A DNA stretch of 64,000 nt from Pleurocapsa sp. FMAR1 (GCF_963665995.1 NZ_OY762512.1:1364001-1428000); one strand, 5' to 3'; counted from the first letter of the stretch, positions 15,596 to 25,509 are shown. The notes: a model not told the origin generated them from the letters alone. A program made the numbers and translations.

Positions 15596-16210
15596 ATGTC
15601 AACCTCTAAAACAAAAAAAGCTCAAACCGTTGCTAAATCTGGACGTGGACGACCGCGATCGCCTGAAATCAGAGCCAAAATTCTCAAAGCAGCCTATGAA
15701 ATGCTCAACGAAGTCGGATTTATGGACTTGACCATTGAAGGAGTCGCAGCGAGGGCGGAAGTAGGTAAACCGACTATCTATCGTCGTTGGAAAACTAAAG
15801 CAGCATTAGCGATGGATGCCTTTTTAGAAGCTGTAAATCCAGAAATTGCTTTTCCTGATACTGGTGTAGCGAAAGAGGATTTCAGAGAGCAAATGTACAA
15901 GATAGTTAAACTAATGAACAGTTCTAGAGGTGAAGTTTTAGCTAATGTAATTGGTTGCGGACAAGCAGATGAAGAATTAATAGCAGCCTTTAGGGAAAAT
16001 TGGCTTACTCCTAGAAGGAAAGATGCAATCCAAATATTTCAGAGGGGAGTAGATAGAGGAGAATTGAGAGAAGGTATAGATGCTGAGGTTGCGATCGATG
16101 CTTTATACAGTCCGTTATTCTATCGTTTGTTACTAAAACATCAACCTTTAACTGATAAATTTGTTGATGAATTGGTTGATTTGGTAATGAAAGGGCTTTG
16201 CTGCCTATAA
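15596..16210 (+). CDS. TetR/AcrR-family transcriptional regulator
   Basis: 204 residues. The N-terminal HTH is unmistakable: GRGRPRSPEIRAKILKAAYEML, then FMDLTIEGVAARAEVGKPTIYRRWKTKAALAMDAFL. The C-terminal ligand-binding part (residues 80-200) is of the TetR_C type with GELREGIDAEVAIDALYSPLFYRLL. An ATG at 15596 fits the operator spacing. It is divergent from a SnoaL-like and a VOC protein, which are its most likely targets. The ligand is unknown. Confidence 0.88.
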   Translation: MSTSKTKKAQTVAKSGRGRPRSPEIRAKILKAAYEMLNEVGFMDLTIEGVAARAEVGKPTIYRRWKTKAALAMDAFLEAVNPEIAFPDTGVAKEDFREQMYKIVKLMNSSRGEVLANVIGCGQADEELIAAFRENWLTPRRKDAIQIFQRGVDRGELREGIDAEVAIDALYSPLFYRLLLKHQPLTDKFVDELVDLVMKGLCCL

Positions 16211-16363
16211 TCGTAATCTATTTGTCTAACTACTTATAAAGAGAATTAAAGGATTTACTATCTATGGCAATTGATATACCTAGACTGAGGAAAGATGTGT
16301 TTAATTGTTAATACAGGCTACATTAACAATCGTTAGAGTCAATCAGATAATTAAGGAGTTTTA

Positions 16364-17152
16364 ATGCTAGAACTATATCAATTTGAATTATCTCAATACT
16401 CGGAGAAAGTTCGCTTCATTCTCGATTACAAGCAGTTGGAGTATCGCAAAATCGAGGTTACTCCAGGAGTCGGACAAGTAGAATTAATGCAAAAGTCTGG
16501 TAGTCGCCAAGTGCCTGTATTAAAAGATGGCAGTACTTACGTGAGCGATTCTACTGAAATTGCTTTGTATCTCGAACGCAAATATCCTGAACGCCCAATT
16601 ATACCTAGTGATTCTCTTGCCAAGGGACAGTGTTTGCTGATCGAAGAGTGGGCAGATGCGTCCATAGGCTTGAAAGGCAGAAAAGCTCTTATCGGTGCCT
16701 TAAATCAGAATCAAAATTTTCGGACTTCTATACTGCCTTCCAACACACCAGATCTGCTTAAAACAGCGATTGGAGCAATTCCTGGAGAACTTTTAGATGT
16801 TTTAGGTAGTGGAATTGGTTTTGGCGGTGATGCGGTAAAAGAAGCTAAAAATAGCCTGAAACAAGATTTAGAAGCCTTGTGCTTAATTTTGCAAAATCAG
16901 CCCTATTTAACAGGAGATACTCCTACTCTAGCCGATCTATCGGTAGCAGGATTAAGCATTTTGCTGAAATTTCCCGCAGGTAATTATCTAGATATTCCCG
17001 ATCCACTAAAAGGTAAAGGTATTCCAGGATTAGCAGATAATATCACCTTTGAACCATTTTTTGCTTGGCGCGATCGCCTGTATGCAGATTTTCGCAAAGG
17101 TTCTAGTATGCCTAGTAGTGGTTCTTCTCCTACAACTATCAGTATTGATTAA
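16364..17152 (+). CDS. glutathione S-transferase-family protein
   Basis: 262 residues. The N-terminal thioredoxin-like domain has LYQFELSQYSEKVRFILDYKQLEY, the cis-Pro segment SRQVPVLKDG and DSTEIALYLERKYPERP. The C-terminal all-helical domain contains PYLTGDTPTLADLSVAGL, including the conserved N-capping Asp, and WRDRLYADFRKG. The tail after residue 245 is Ser/Gly-rich. Stand-alone gene 150 bp after tetR in the same direction. Detoxification or a membrane-associated role cannot be separated. Confidence 0.8.
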   Translation: MLELYQFELSQYSEKVRFILDYKQLEYRKIEVTPGVGQVELMQKSGSRQVPVLKDGSTYVSDSTEIALYLERKYPERPIIPSDSLAKGQCLLIEEWADASIGLKGRKALIGALNQNQNFRTSILPSNTPDLLKTAIGAIPGELLDVLGSGIGFGGDAVKEAKNSLKQDLEALCLILQNQPYLTGDTPTLADLSVAGLSILLKFPAGNYLDIPDPLKGKGIPGLADNITFEPFFAWRDRLYADFRKGSSMPSSGSSPTTISID

Positions 17153-17380
17153 TCAGGATTACATTAGAGCTAGTTGTAACAAGCAAATTTTGAACCTGGA
17201 GGCATTTATAATTAATGCCTCTTTTTTGATCTTAGCAATGGTATCTAAATTTAGACAACAATTAATTAGACAGCTAAACAGTTACAAAGTTAAAAACCAG
17301 AAGCTAAAATCCACAGTTTAGACCTAAACGATATATAACCAATATCATAGAGTGATAAATTTAATTTTTTCTTGGCGACT

Positions 17381-18628
17381 ATGAAAGTTGGTTTACAATC
17401 GTGTCTAAGTAATAAGAATATTGATGCCCAAATAAATAGCAGTCAGCGTCAGCTTTCTTTGGCGATATCTGCCGTTGCTGAGATTCCCAATCAAGCTAGA
17501 TTACCCCTCAATCTTTGTCTAGTGCTTGACCATAGTGGCTCAATGTCTAATAAACCTCTAGAAATGGTCAAAAGTGCAGCCATAGCTATTGTCGAAAAAC
17601 TGAAGTCAGAAGATCGTATTAGTATTGTGACTTTCGATCATCGAGCAAAAGTAATTGTTCCTAACCAGCTAGTTACCGACATTGAATCGATTAAACAAAG
17701 AATTAGGCTGATGGTCGCCGATGGCGGTACTTCGATTGATGAGGGCTTGCGTCTGGGTATTAAAGAAGTGGCAGCCAGCAATCAACACTATGTGTCTCGT
17801 ATCTTTTTGCTGACTGATGGTGAAAATGAACATGGTGATAATACTCGCTGCCTCAAGTTAGCAAAGTTAGCAGCCGAATATAATATTACGATTGATGCTT
17901 TAGGATTTGGAGAACACTGGAATCAAGATATTTTAGAGCAAATTGCCGATTCGGCACAGGGAGTTTTGGCTTATATAGAACAGCCAGAACAGGCAGCTTC
18001 AGAATTTGAGAGACTCTATACACGCGCTCAGTCTGTAGGTTTAACTAATAGCAATCTCACAGTGGAGTTGATGCCTAAAACGCGACTAGCAGAATTAAAA
18101 CCTGTTGCTCAGGTAGCACCTGAAACTATTGAACTGCCGATTAAACTGGAGGGAAATTATTTTACCGTTCGTTTGGGAGATTTGATGGTAAATCGACCTC
18201 GAATTATCTTAATTAACTTTTATGTTAATCAGCTACCCCCAGGTAAACACAAAATTGCGGCTGTTCAGTTACGTTACGATGATCCAGTCACAAATCAGGA
18301 GAACTTACATTCTGATATTGTGACTATTGAACTGGAGTCTCAGGCGCAGTATCAACCTCAACCAAATCAAATGGTTCAAAACCCTATATTAACCCTGGCA
18401 AAATATCGTCAAACCCAAATTGCCGAAGCTAAATTACAAAATGGCGATCGCACTGGCGCAGCTACCATGTTGCAAACTGCTGCTAAAACTGCCCTGCAAC
18501 TAGGGGATAAAGAAGGGGCAACGGTTCTGCAAACTAATGCTACCCGTTTACAAATTGGCAAAGAATTATCAGAAGGCGATCGCAAGAAAACTCGCTTAGT
18601 ATCCAAAACTATACTTCAATCAAAATAG
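17381..18628 (+). CDS. von Willebrand factor type A domain protein
   Basis: About 415 residues from ATG 17381 (MKVGLQSCLSNKN); a TTG nine bases earlier is in frame but less likely. The vWA domain (residues ~45-220) has a complete MIDAS: DHSGSMS (DxSxS), the Thr in ADGGTSID and the distal Asp in LLTDGENEHGD. A beta-rich middle region and a C-terminal helical region follow, with AKYRQTQIAEAKLQNGDRTGAATML. Soluble, metal-dependent protein-protein interaction is the family theme. A hairpin 36 bp after the stop probably ends the transcript. Confidence 0.85.
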   Translation: MKVGLQSCLSNKNIDAQINSSQRQLSLAISAVAEIPNQARLPLNLCLVLDHSGSMSNKPLEMVKSAAIAIVEKLKSEDRISIVTFDHRAKVIVPNQLVTDIESIKQRIRLMVADGGTSIDEGLRLGIKEVAASNQHYVSRIFLLTDGENEHGDNTRCLKLAKLAAEYNITIDALGFGEHWNQDILEQIADSAQGVLAYIEQPEQAASEFERLYTRAQSVGLTNSNLTVELMPKTRLAELKPVAQVAPETIELPIKLEGNYFTVRLGDLMVNRPRIILINFYVNQLPPGKHKIAAVQLRYDDPVTNQENLHSDIVTIELESQAQYQPQPNQMVQNPILTLAKYRQTQIAEAKLQNGDRTGAATMLQTAAKTALQLGDKEGATVLQTNATRLQIGKELSEGDRKKTRLVSKTILQSK

Positions 18629-18664
18629 CTACTTAAGATTTTTAATCTAGCTAAATATATTAAA

Positions 18665-18689
18665 AACGCCTGAATTAAATTCAGGCGTT
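18665..18689. terminator. intrinsic terminator-like hairpin
   Basis: AACGCCTGAA and TTCAGGCGTT pair around a five-base AT loop, located 36 bp after the vWA stop codon. The hairpin is symmetric, with A-rich sequence on the left and no strong T-run on the right, so it could serve either strand. Confidence 0.6.
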
Positions 18690-18780
18690 ACAGACCTAAA
18701 AATGTTAATTAAAACATTATAAGTATCGAAGGTATAGTTTGCCAAGCATTAAATCGGCTAGTATTTAGACGATAAAATAC

Positions 18781-18888
18781 TTACAATTGACCGCTGGCAA
18801 ATGACATTAAAAGAATTACGCTCGTACTAGTAGCAGCTAAAAGTATAGCTAGTGTAATCGATTGTCCTAAATTTGAAGAAGCTTTCAT
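18781..18888 (-). CDS. possible 35-residue single-pass membrane peptide
   Basis: ATG 18888 to TAA 18781 encodes a short peptide beginning MKASSNLGQS, followed by about 20 hydrophobic residues (ITLAILLAATSTSVILLMSF) and ASGQL. The single predicted membrane span and clean start/stop are suggestive, but no homologue is recognised. It sits in a 539-bp gap between the vWA gene and the phosphoesterase gene; the rest of the gap (18890-19167) is AT-rich with nothing further visible. Confidence 0.3.
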   Translation of the reverse strand: MKASSNLGQSITLAILLAATSTSVILLMSFASGQL

Positions 18889-19167
18889 AATCTTATTCCT
18901 TACATCAGTTTATTTGTGCGTAGTTATAAAACCAAAATGGGGAACTAATTTGATTAGTCAAACCTTTTAGGGATCGAGTAAAAAATACAAACCGTAGCTT
19001 TTTTATTGGTTTGATAACTATGTTTTAATAATATCTAAAGTTTTCTCAGTTTTATTAGAAAAAGTAATCTTTGTTTATATAAGTTATTTTATCTACATAT
19101 TTTTCTGAGCGACGAGTATGAGCGATCGCTCGGTTGCCTAAAGTTTTATTAGAAGCTAACAATTCAA

Positions 19168-21699
19168 TTAACGTTTAAATTTGGCATATCGCTGTTTATC
19201 GGCATCGATTAGATAGCTTGAAGGTGCAGGGGGGACATAGGCTTTATTATTGGGTTGGTTGTCAAAAATGCCAAACATTGGTGCTGCTAAACCATCATTC
19301 ATGTTGATTGGATCGAGTCCCAGAATTAGTTCTATAGTGCGGAGTAAACTGAGTTGGTCGTAGCGATCGCTGACTACTCCCCGTTTAACATAAGGACTAG
19401 CGGCTAAAGCCACGGTGCGGGTAGCATCCACATGATCTGGTCCATCTTGAGCATCATCTTCAACTACCAAAATTAAGCTATCTTTCCAAATCGGGCTGTT
19501 GGCAACGGTTTCGACAATCTTACCCAAAGCTGCGTCATTTTGAGCAACTAGCTCGTAAGGATTGGGATATTCATTATTTTCACCAGCCGTATGGTCGTTA
19601 GGTAGCCAGATATAATTTAATTGAGCTACTGAGCCAGATTTGAGTTGTCGATCAAAATCTGTTTTCCAGTCCTCAAAGCGTTGTAGGTCGGAATAATGCA
19701 AATCATAATAATGATAGTTGAAGGGATAGTGAGCCAAAAAATCGGCAAACTTGCGTCGGAAAGTCGGATTTGTTGGCAATGCTTGGGCAAGGCGATCGCC
19801 ATTGGTAAATGCTAAAGACAGAGAAGTGGCAAACTTAGGATTTTCTAGCAAACGTAGTGCCTGAGAAGGAGTGTCTGCTTGACCATAATATGGTTTAAAA
19901 ACTTCACTTACTGCTTGTCCGCGATCTACACTAGCAGACAAATTCATACTCTGAGCGTAAAAATCTTGAGCCAGTTCACTATTAGCCCCAAAAGTTTCGA
20001 CAATCAATTGGTAAGACCTGGTGAAAAGATAGTAAGGTTCGCCATAGATACGATAATCTACGTTTTTTGCTTCCAGGGCATTCCACAGGTATGCTGGAGA
20101 AAAAGTAGCTGGCACCGTGCCGAAGGGATAACCGTTATAACGCTCGGAGTAACGCATATTTCCCAGCCATTCTAAAAAAGGACTCGCATAACCGCTGGTA
20201 GTAAAGCTGTGACCTAAAACACTGATCTCACCGTTGACAAAGAAATTGTCCAAAGTCACAAAATCCTCAGCTAACTTATGGTGATTGGGAGTAATATCTC
20301 GCCCGAATAGAGTCAGAGAAGCGTCCCCATTCCCTCGTCCCAAATCACCGAGAATCTGGTCGTAGGTACGATTTTCCTTGACGATGTAAAAAATATGGCG
20401 GATGGGCAACTTCATACCATCTTTAGCACTATAAAGGGGCGAACCCTCGGTAACTTCTTTAGTCCAGGTAGAAAGTTGGTCAGCGATTGTTGACTGGGGA
20501 ATAATCGAAACTGCACCCTTGAGCAAACTGAGTACGTAATCCTGACCACCCTTTTCCTCGATCGGTTGTGGACCATTTGGGTTGGGACGACGTTTATGGA
20601 TGCCTTTGGCACTCAATACCATCATTTGTCCTTGGTTGAAAAGCACTTTGGTGGGATACCAGCCAGTTGGAATAAATCCCTGTAACTGCTGGTTGTTTTT
20701 ATCGATTACCGCTACGGCATTGGTTTGTGCTTGGGTGACATAAAGACGATTTCCCTTCACCGCACAGGAAGTAGGGGAACTACCAAACTTGAATCCATGA
20801 GGATGGAGATTGATAGTTTTAACTACTGCATTTTTGCTATTTATAACTGAGATATTATCTGAAGTAGAGTTAACGACATATAGCTGGCGATCGCCAGTGC
20901 AGAAATTTTGGGGAGTGCGTCCCACGGCAAGATTTTGTAGAGGTTTGAGTGAGCGAGCGTATACTAAAACTTTGTTTTCTCCCAACAGAGTCAGATAAAG
21001 CTTTTGATGCCAAAATTGCACTGCATAAGGAAAATATCCCACCGTCACAACTCGTTCCACCTTTCCAGTTTCAGTGTTGAGAATTGCCAGCTTTCCTTTG
21101 CCGTAATCTTTGTTTTCGTTTTCTGCGACCATATACGCTACCGCTATATGCTTGGCATCTATAGGGGTAATTCCTGCTGCGTAACCTTCTACCGAATATT
21201 CGCGCACGGGTTCAAATTGTTTATTAAGGCGATAAATTTTTTGCTCAAAACCGCCACTAATATATAAATCGCCGTCTAATCCTGCCTTGGCACTGGGGAA
21301 AAGCGATTTATACTCTAAAGTTTTGACTACCTTATGATTTTTAGGGTCTACTACCGACACAGTTTGAGGGTCTTTCCCATACCATCCTGTATTTAATACT
21401 ACTAATTTTCCTGCGTAAGCAACTGCTTCGTAGGGAAGTTTCCCTACTTCTACTTGAGACCCTGCTGGGGTGATTTTCCAGCCGTTGGGTAGCCGCATTG
21501 CTGCCTCTGCATCTTTTTGAGTTACAGTCCCTGGATAAGGAGTTTTTTTAGCAAAATTCCATAACTCCCGGTTAAGATTTTCATCTTCTCCTGGTTGATC
21601 GGGGGCAGATTCTCTGCTAGCTACCGTTTGTTGGCGACAAGCCTGTAGCGCGAAGAACACAAGTACAATACTAAACAAACTAATCCATCTAAGTTTCAT
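19168..21699 (-). CDS. YncE-type beta-propeller / phosphoesterase (PF04185) lipoprotein
   Basis: 843 residues. A lipoprotein signal is visible (MKLRWISLFSIVLVFFALQAC, lipobox Cys21). Residues ~60-370 form YVTN/YncE-like propeller repeats (LAILNTETGKVERVVTVGYFP, NSTSDNISVINSKNAVV). From ~435 the alkaline-phosphatase-superfamily domain begins: HIFYIVKENRTYDQILGDLG (N-terminal metal/nucleophile region), LDNFFVNGEISVLGHSFTTSG, WLPNDHTAGE, and VVEDDAQDGPDHVDATRT with metal-binding Asp/His. It resembles phosphoesterase proteins with acid-phosphatase or phospholipase-C-like annotation. Periplasmic or outer-membrane anchored; substrate unknown. Confidence 0.85.
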   Translation of the reverse strand: MKLRWISLFSIVLVFFALQACRQQTVASRESAPDQPGEDENLNRELWNFAKKTPYPGTVTQKDAEAAMRLPNGWKITPAGSQVEVGKLPYEAVAYAGKLVVLNTGWYGKDPQTVSVVDPKNHKVVKTLEYKSLFPSAKAGLDGDLYISGGFEQKIYRLNKQFEPVREYSVEGYAAGITPIDAKHIAVAYMVAENENKDYGKGKLAILNTETGKVERVVTVGYFPYAVQFWHQKLYLTLLGENKVLVYARSLKPLQNLAVGRTPQNFCTGDRQLYVVNSTSDNISVINSKNAVVKTINLHPHGFKFGSSPTSCAVKGNRLYVTQAQTNAVAVIDKNNQQLQGFIPTGWYPTKVLFNQGQMMVLSAKGIHKRRPNPNGPQPIEEKGGQDYVLSLLKGAVSIIPQSTIADQLSTWTKEVTEGSPLYSAKDGMKLPIRHIFYIVKENRTYDQILGDLGRGNGDASLTLFGRDITPNHHKLAEDFVTLDNFFVNGEISVLGHSFTTSGYASPFLEWLGNMRYSERYNGYPFGTVPATFSPAYLWNALEAKNVDYRIYGEPYYLFTRSYQLIVETFGANSELAQDFYAQSMNLSASVDRGQAVSEVFKPYYGQADTPSQALRLLENPKFATSLSLAFTNGDRLAQALPTNPTFRRKFADFLAHYPFNYHYYDLHYSDLQRFEDWKTDFDRQLKSGSVAQLNYIWLPNDHTAGENNEYPNPYELVAQNDAALGKIVETVANSPIWKDSLILVVEDDAQDGPDHVDATRTVALAASPYVKRGVVSDRYDQLSLLRTIELILGLDPINMNDGLAAPMFGIFDNQPNNKAYVPPAPSSYLIDADKQRYAKFKR

Positions 21700-22404
21700 T
21701 TGACATACTCCAGGAGTTGGGAAACTATGCTTTTAAAACAAGGGGCAATATCAGCATCTAAGGAATATTTTATTCTTAGAGGATAGAGAAATTCTACGCT
21801 AGTGGTCAAGTTCCTTGTATTCTGGCGATAATGTAGGTAAAAGAGGCAGATAATCTATTTGATTAACAGTTGGCACAATCCCTAGTGCGATCGCTTGGAT
21901 GTAGAGTAGGCAAATTCAAGAAAATATTTCAATTCAAAACTATAGTTGTTTGCCTAGATAATTAATGGCGATCTCATCAAGATTAAAATGCTAATTAAAT
22001 AGAAAATAATTATATGTCTGCTTCAATTGCGTAGTGAAGCCATGCTGTAGGCTTATCGCTTAAGATATCGAGCTAAATCCGCAGCATATATAACTTGCAT
22101 TAAAAACTTTAGAATGAGTTCAATCTCTAGTATTCGATCTAGATGCACCATTATCTGACGAGGATGAATAACTTTGTCAGAAAGTAAGCCTCTAATCATT
22201 AACGGATGGTGTATTTTTGCTCACCCATTGTTGATCAGTTTCATTCTGGAAAAATATTACACCCTAAAATAATCAGACAAGTTATTGATGCTATTGAAAA
22301 AGATTAAAACAGGTTTAAATATAGAACAAGCGCAACACTTCCAGAAAAAGCGATCGCAAATCAAATCTTTCTTCTCAAGGACTTCTATCCTAAGCGCAAC
22401 AGCA
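21700..22404. other. 705-bp region without a supported gene
   Basis: AT-rich intergenic DNA upstream of the phosphoesterase gene. One 48-codon minus-strand open frame (22053-22199, starting MIRGLLSDKV) is visible but is not recognised, and its Leu/Ile-rich composition is not specific. No repeat, hairpin or RNA gene stands out. Confidence 0.4.
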
Positions 22405-22665
22405 CTAGCCTCTAGTAATGTTAATGTGGCTCATAATTCTACTTTTGCGTTCTTGCTGATTAACAGAATTAAGATTGTAATTACCTTTGCTGCGCTCTAT
22501 ATGTTCTTTTCGACTTTTCTTACTACTAGATAAGGTGGCAGATTTATCGTCAGGATTATAATTTTGAGGAGAACGCTGAAAATCGACTTCGCCACCAAAA
22601 CTTTTTGCTAAATGCTCTCTAATCCGCTTTTTGCGGTCTGTCGAGAATGATTGATCCCTTGCCAT
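22405..22665 (-). CDS. small hydrophilic hypothetical protein
   Basis: 86 residues, highly charged (MARDQSFSTDRKKRIREHLAKSFGG, then Ser/Lys-rich to the C-terminus). No family recognised. The N-terminal 25 residues look structured and protein-like while the remainder is low-complexity and probably disordered. No operon partner. The overlapping plus-strand frame at 22285-22533 is considered a shadow. Could be real or spurious. Confidence 0.4.
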   Translation of the reverse strand: MARDQSFSTDRKKRIREHLAKSFGGEVDFQRSPQNYNPDDKSATLSSSKKSRKEHIERSKGNYNLNSVNQQERKSRIMSHINITRG

Positions 22666-22806
22666 AATTTATTTAATGTATCAAATGTTTCCAACTATAT
22701 TGTGACTCAATTTGTTGCACTATCAAAAAAACAAATTACTAGTTCGATTAACCAATGAGGACGTAATGCCAATAAAATAAGTCATCCCAGCTTTTGTAGG
22801 GGCGAT

Positions 22807-22959
22807 TTATCTGGTAGTTCGTTGTATTAATCTGATTACAAGCTCTGGTTCTAAATGTGCGATCGCTCTTGAAAGAGAAAAATTGATATTCTGTTCTCTG
22901 GCTACTGCTGCAAAGCTTCCCTATCTCATGACTTCAATAAATATATTTGACTCTTCCAT
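22807..22959 (-). pseudogene. LysR-family regulator, N-terminal HTH relic
   Basis: The minus strand from ATG 22959 reads MEESNIFIEVMR, an in-frame TAG, then GSFAAVAREQNINFS and SRAIAHLEPELVIRLIQRTTR before a TAA at 22807. This is the wing-HTH start of a LysR regulator (GSFAAAAR...LSRAIAHLEEELG...LFQRTTR). One nonsense codon and loss of the whole effector domain show that it is dead. It lies between the hypothetical gene and the gluconate kinase gene, whose expression it may once have controlled. Confidence 0.7.
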
Positions 22960-23006
22960 TTTAATACCCTGTATTTATCCCTCTAGCTGCGAATCTAATG
23001 TTAATC

Positions 23007-24542
23007 CTATTGCTGTAAATCTTTTTGTAGTTGAGCGATCGCAGCATATTCGGTTTTAAAGCTATCTAAAAGACGACAATAAAGGGGCAAAATCTTTTGA
23101 TAGTTGGCTACATTACTAGCAATTGGTTGATGCTGATGAATCTCGCCATTTGTGAGCTGGGATTCCCTCAAATCAGCGATTTCTCCTATAGCATACAGTC
23201 CTAAAATTGCTGCTCCCAAACTAGAACTTTCATAACTTTCGGGGATGCTTACTTGCCGATTAAAAACATCAGCCAACATCTGTCGCCATAGGGGAGAGCG
23301 AGCAAAACCCCCTGCTGCTTTAATTGTTTTTACTTCGCCAGTAATGGATTCTAAAGCTTGAAAAACTAAATACAGATTGTAGACTACTCCTTCTAATACC
23401 GACCGAATCAGATGAGCTTTATTATGATGCAGTGCTAAACCAAAGAAGCTCCCTCTGGCGTTAGCATCCCATAATGGCGATCGCTCTCCTGATAAATAAG
23501 GGTGAAAGATCAAGCCTTCTGAGCCTGCGGGAATAGTTTGAGCGATCGCCGTCAACATATCATAGGGGTCTTGTTTGAGTAACTTAGCGGTATCAATTTC
23601 CGCATCGGCTAAATGGTCACGCACCCAGCGCAAAGTGATTCCCCCGTTATTGACCGCACCGCCGATAACCCAGTAATCTTCGGTTAGAGGATAGCAAAAT
23701 AAACGTTGTTGGGGATCGGTTTGGGGTTTACGGACGGTTGTCCGAACTGCGCCACTTGAACCAACTGTCACTGTTGCAATGCCAGGAGCGATCGCACCTA
23801 CCCCTAAATTGGCTAAAACTCCATCATTTGCACCAACAACCACAGGAGTATCTGCTGCAATACCCATTTCATCTGCATATTCTGTCTTTAGCGATCGCAA
23901 AATATGGGTAGTAGGTACAAGTTGAGATAGTTGAGACGCTTTGATTCCTGCCAGATCGAGTGCTTGGGTATCCCAAGTTAAGCTATTGAAATTAAATAAG
24001 CCCGTCGCTGAAGCGATGGAATAATCGACGATATATTCTCGAAATAGCTGCCAGAAAATATACTCTTTGATGGAAATAAATTTTGCTGCTTGTTGCCAAA
24101 GTTCAGGCTTACTTTCCCGTAACCACATTAACTTAACCAGTGGTGACATTGGGTGAATTGGCGTTCCCGTACGGGTATATATTTCATGTCCTCCGCACTC
24201 TTTTAGCTTATCTGCCCAGTCAGCACTACGGTTATCTGCCCAAGTCAAAATTGGTGTCAAAGGTTTTCCCTCACCATCGACCACAATCAAGCTGTGCATC
24301 GCTGCACTGAAAGATAGACAGAGAATCTCAGACTGATTTACGCCACTGTTTTCAACTATCCGCTTTACAGTTGTGACTACCGCTTGAAAAATTTGCTCTG
24401 GGTTTTGTACGGCTGCCCCTAGAGTAGGTGCATTCAAAGGATACCCGACTGCGTGTTTTTCAATCAGCCTGCCGCGATCGCTATACAATACTGATTTAGT
24501 GCTAGTCGTACCAATATCAACACCAATTACATATTTACTCAT
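23007..24542 (-). CDS. gntK: gluconokinase, FGGY family
   Basis: 511 residues with the FGGY carbohydrate kinase fold: VIGVDIGTTSTKSVLYSDRG phosphate-1 motif, SAAMHSLIVVDGEGKPLTP, TWADNRS, the substrate segment GTPIHPMSPLVKLMWLRES, phosphate-2 VGANDGVLANLGVGA, and the C-terminal ATP motif KAAGGFARSPLWRQMLADV. The HPMSPL segment favours gluconate over xylulose or glycerol. Produces 6-phosphogluconate for the pentose phosphate pathway. A truncated gluconate permease relic lies immediately upstream, so the original uptake-kinase operon is broken. Confidence 0.85.
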   Translation of the reverse strand: MSKYVIGVDIGTTSTKSVLYSDRGRLIEKHAVGYPLNAPTLGAAVQNPEQIFQAVVTTVKRIVENSGVNQSEILCLSFSAAMHSLIVVDGEGKPLTPILTWADNRSADWADKLKECGGHEIYTRTGTPIHPMSPLVKLMWLRESKPELWQQAAKFISIKEYIFWQLFREYIVDYSIASATGLFNFNSLTWDTQALDLAGIKASQLSQLVPTTHILRSLKTEYADEMGIAADTPVVVGANDGVLANLGVGAIAPGIATVTVGSSGAVRTTVRKPQTDPQQRLFCYPLTEDYWVIGGAVNNGGITLRWVRDHLADAEIDTAKLLKQDPYDMLTAIAQTIPAGSEGLIFHPYLSGERSPLWDANARGSFFGLALHHNKAHLIRSVLEGVVYNLYLVFQALESITGEVKTIKAAGGFARSPLWRQMLADVFNRQVSIPESYESSSLGAAILGLYAIGEIADLRESQLTNGEIHQHQPIASNVANYQKILPLYCRLLDSFKTEYAAIAQLQKDLQQ

Positions 24543-24565
24543 TCTTTCTTTTAAATCCCAGAAAA

Positions 24566-24735
24566 CTAAATAAAGAAGCTAATGAAAAAGCCCACACATC
24601 CTACTATAGTTTCCATTACCGTCCAAGAGCGCAAGGTTTGCTGTTCGTCCATCCCTAGAAAACGTCCTACCAGCCAAAAACCAGAATCATTAACGTGATA
24701 CCAAATCCGATTAGCAAAGGTAATTATCAACTTCC
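24566..24735 (-). pseudogene. GntP-family gluconate permease, C-terminal relic
   Basis: The minus strand reads ANRIWYHVNDSGFWLVGRFL, then GMDEQQTLRSWTVMETIVG and CVGFFISFFI before a TAG at 24566. This is the conserved C-terminal end of GntP gluconate:H+ symporters (HVNDSGFW...TLKTWTVMETI). Roughly 55 of ~450 residues remain, 23 bp upstream of the kinase gene and on the same strand. The upstream boundary is about 24735, just after the DUF92 gene. Transport of gluconate by this locus is therefore lost. Confidence 0.8.
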
Positions 24736-24762
24736 TGACCTGTGACCTGTGACTAATGGCGG

Positions 24763-25509
24763 CTAAAAAATATATGCCAATAATATGGCGGCGATCGCAC
24801 CGATAACAGTATTAATAAAATTAACAATATCGTTGGTTAACCAAGTAAGGCGAGATTCTAAAGTTGCGCCAATTAGACTTTCGACAGTGGTAGCAATAAA
24901 GGCTGCAATTACGCACCAGATAATTCCTATTGCGCTAATCATGCCAATAGCCCAAGCAATGACGGCTAAAATCACCGAAGCGATCGCGCCTGCTAGTGTT
25001 CCTTCTAAACTTACCGCTCCCTCTGTCCCTCTAGGTACTGACTTCAAGGTAGTAATTAAATAAGTTGTTTTGCCGTAGGCTTTGCCCACTTCACTGGCAG
25101 TAGTATCAGAAAGCTTGGTACAAAAACTAGCTACATAACCGAGAACAAATAGCTCTTTGATTGGGGATGGGAAAAACAGAGTTGCGATCGCACATATAGT
25201 TGCAGTTAATGCCGAACTCCAGACATTTCCTGCACCTCTCATTCCCGAACGTTCTTCTGCTATACCTTCAGCTTCTTTTTGCTCCATAGCAACGAAGGTC
25301 AAGCCCGAACCGACTAAGAAATAGAATAAAACTACCACATAGCCACGCCAGCCCAAAGTTCCCCAGACTAATACTCCTAAGATAAGAGCGTTGAGATAAC
25401 CAAGAGGAGTCAGCAGCTTTTTCGGCAAAAACCAGGCAATTCCTAATAAAACTGTATTTACGGCGATGGCGATCGTCCAAGAATTAGACCAGCTAAGAGT
25501 ATCAAGCAT
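24763..25509 (-). CDS. DUF92 integral membrane protein, VTE6-type phytyl-phosphate kinase family
   Basis: 248 residues with about six to seven hydrophobic segments. Conserved family elements: FLPKKLLTPLGYLNALILG near residue 27, GAGNVWSSALTATICAI near 91, and CTKLSDTTASEVGKAYGK with TTLKSVPRGTEGAVSLEGT at ~130-170. The plant VTE6 homologue and cyanobacterial relatives phosphorylate phytyl phosphate, recycling phytol for tocopherol/phylloquinone. Assignment is to the family; activity is inferred. Confidence 0.8.
   Translation of the reverse strand: MLDTLSWSNSWTIAIAVNTVLLGIAWFLPKKLLTPLGYLNALILGVLVWGTLGWRGYVVVLFYFLVGSGLTFVAMEQKEAEGIAEERSGMRGAGNVWSSALTATICAIATLFFPSPIKELFVLGYVASFCTKLSDTTASEVGKAYGKTTYLITTLKSVPRGTEGAVSLEGTLAGAIASVILAVIAWAIGMISAIGIIWCVIAAFIATTVESLIGATLESRLTWLTNDIVNFINTVIGAIAAILLAYIF

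Noticed and set aside
22285-22533. 82-codon plus-strand open frame
   Set aside because: It overlaps the minus-strand hydrophilic gene, has mixed composition and no recognisable motif.
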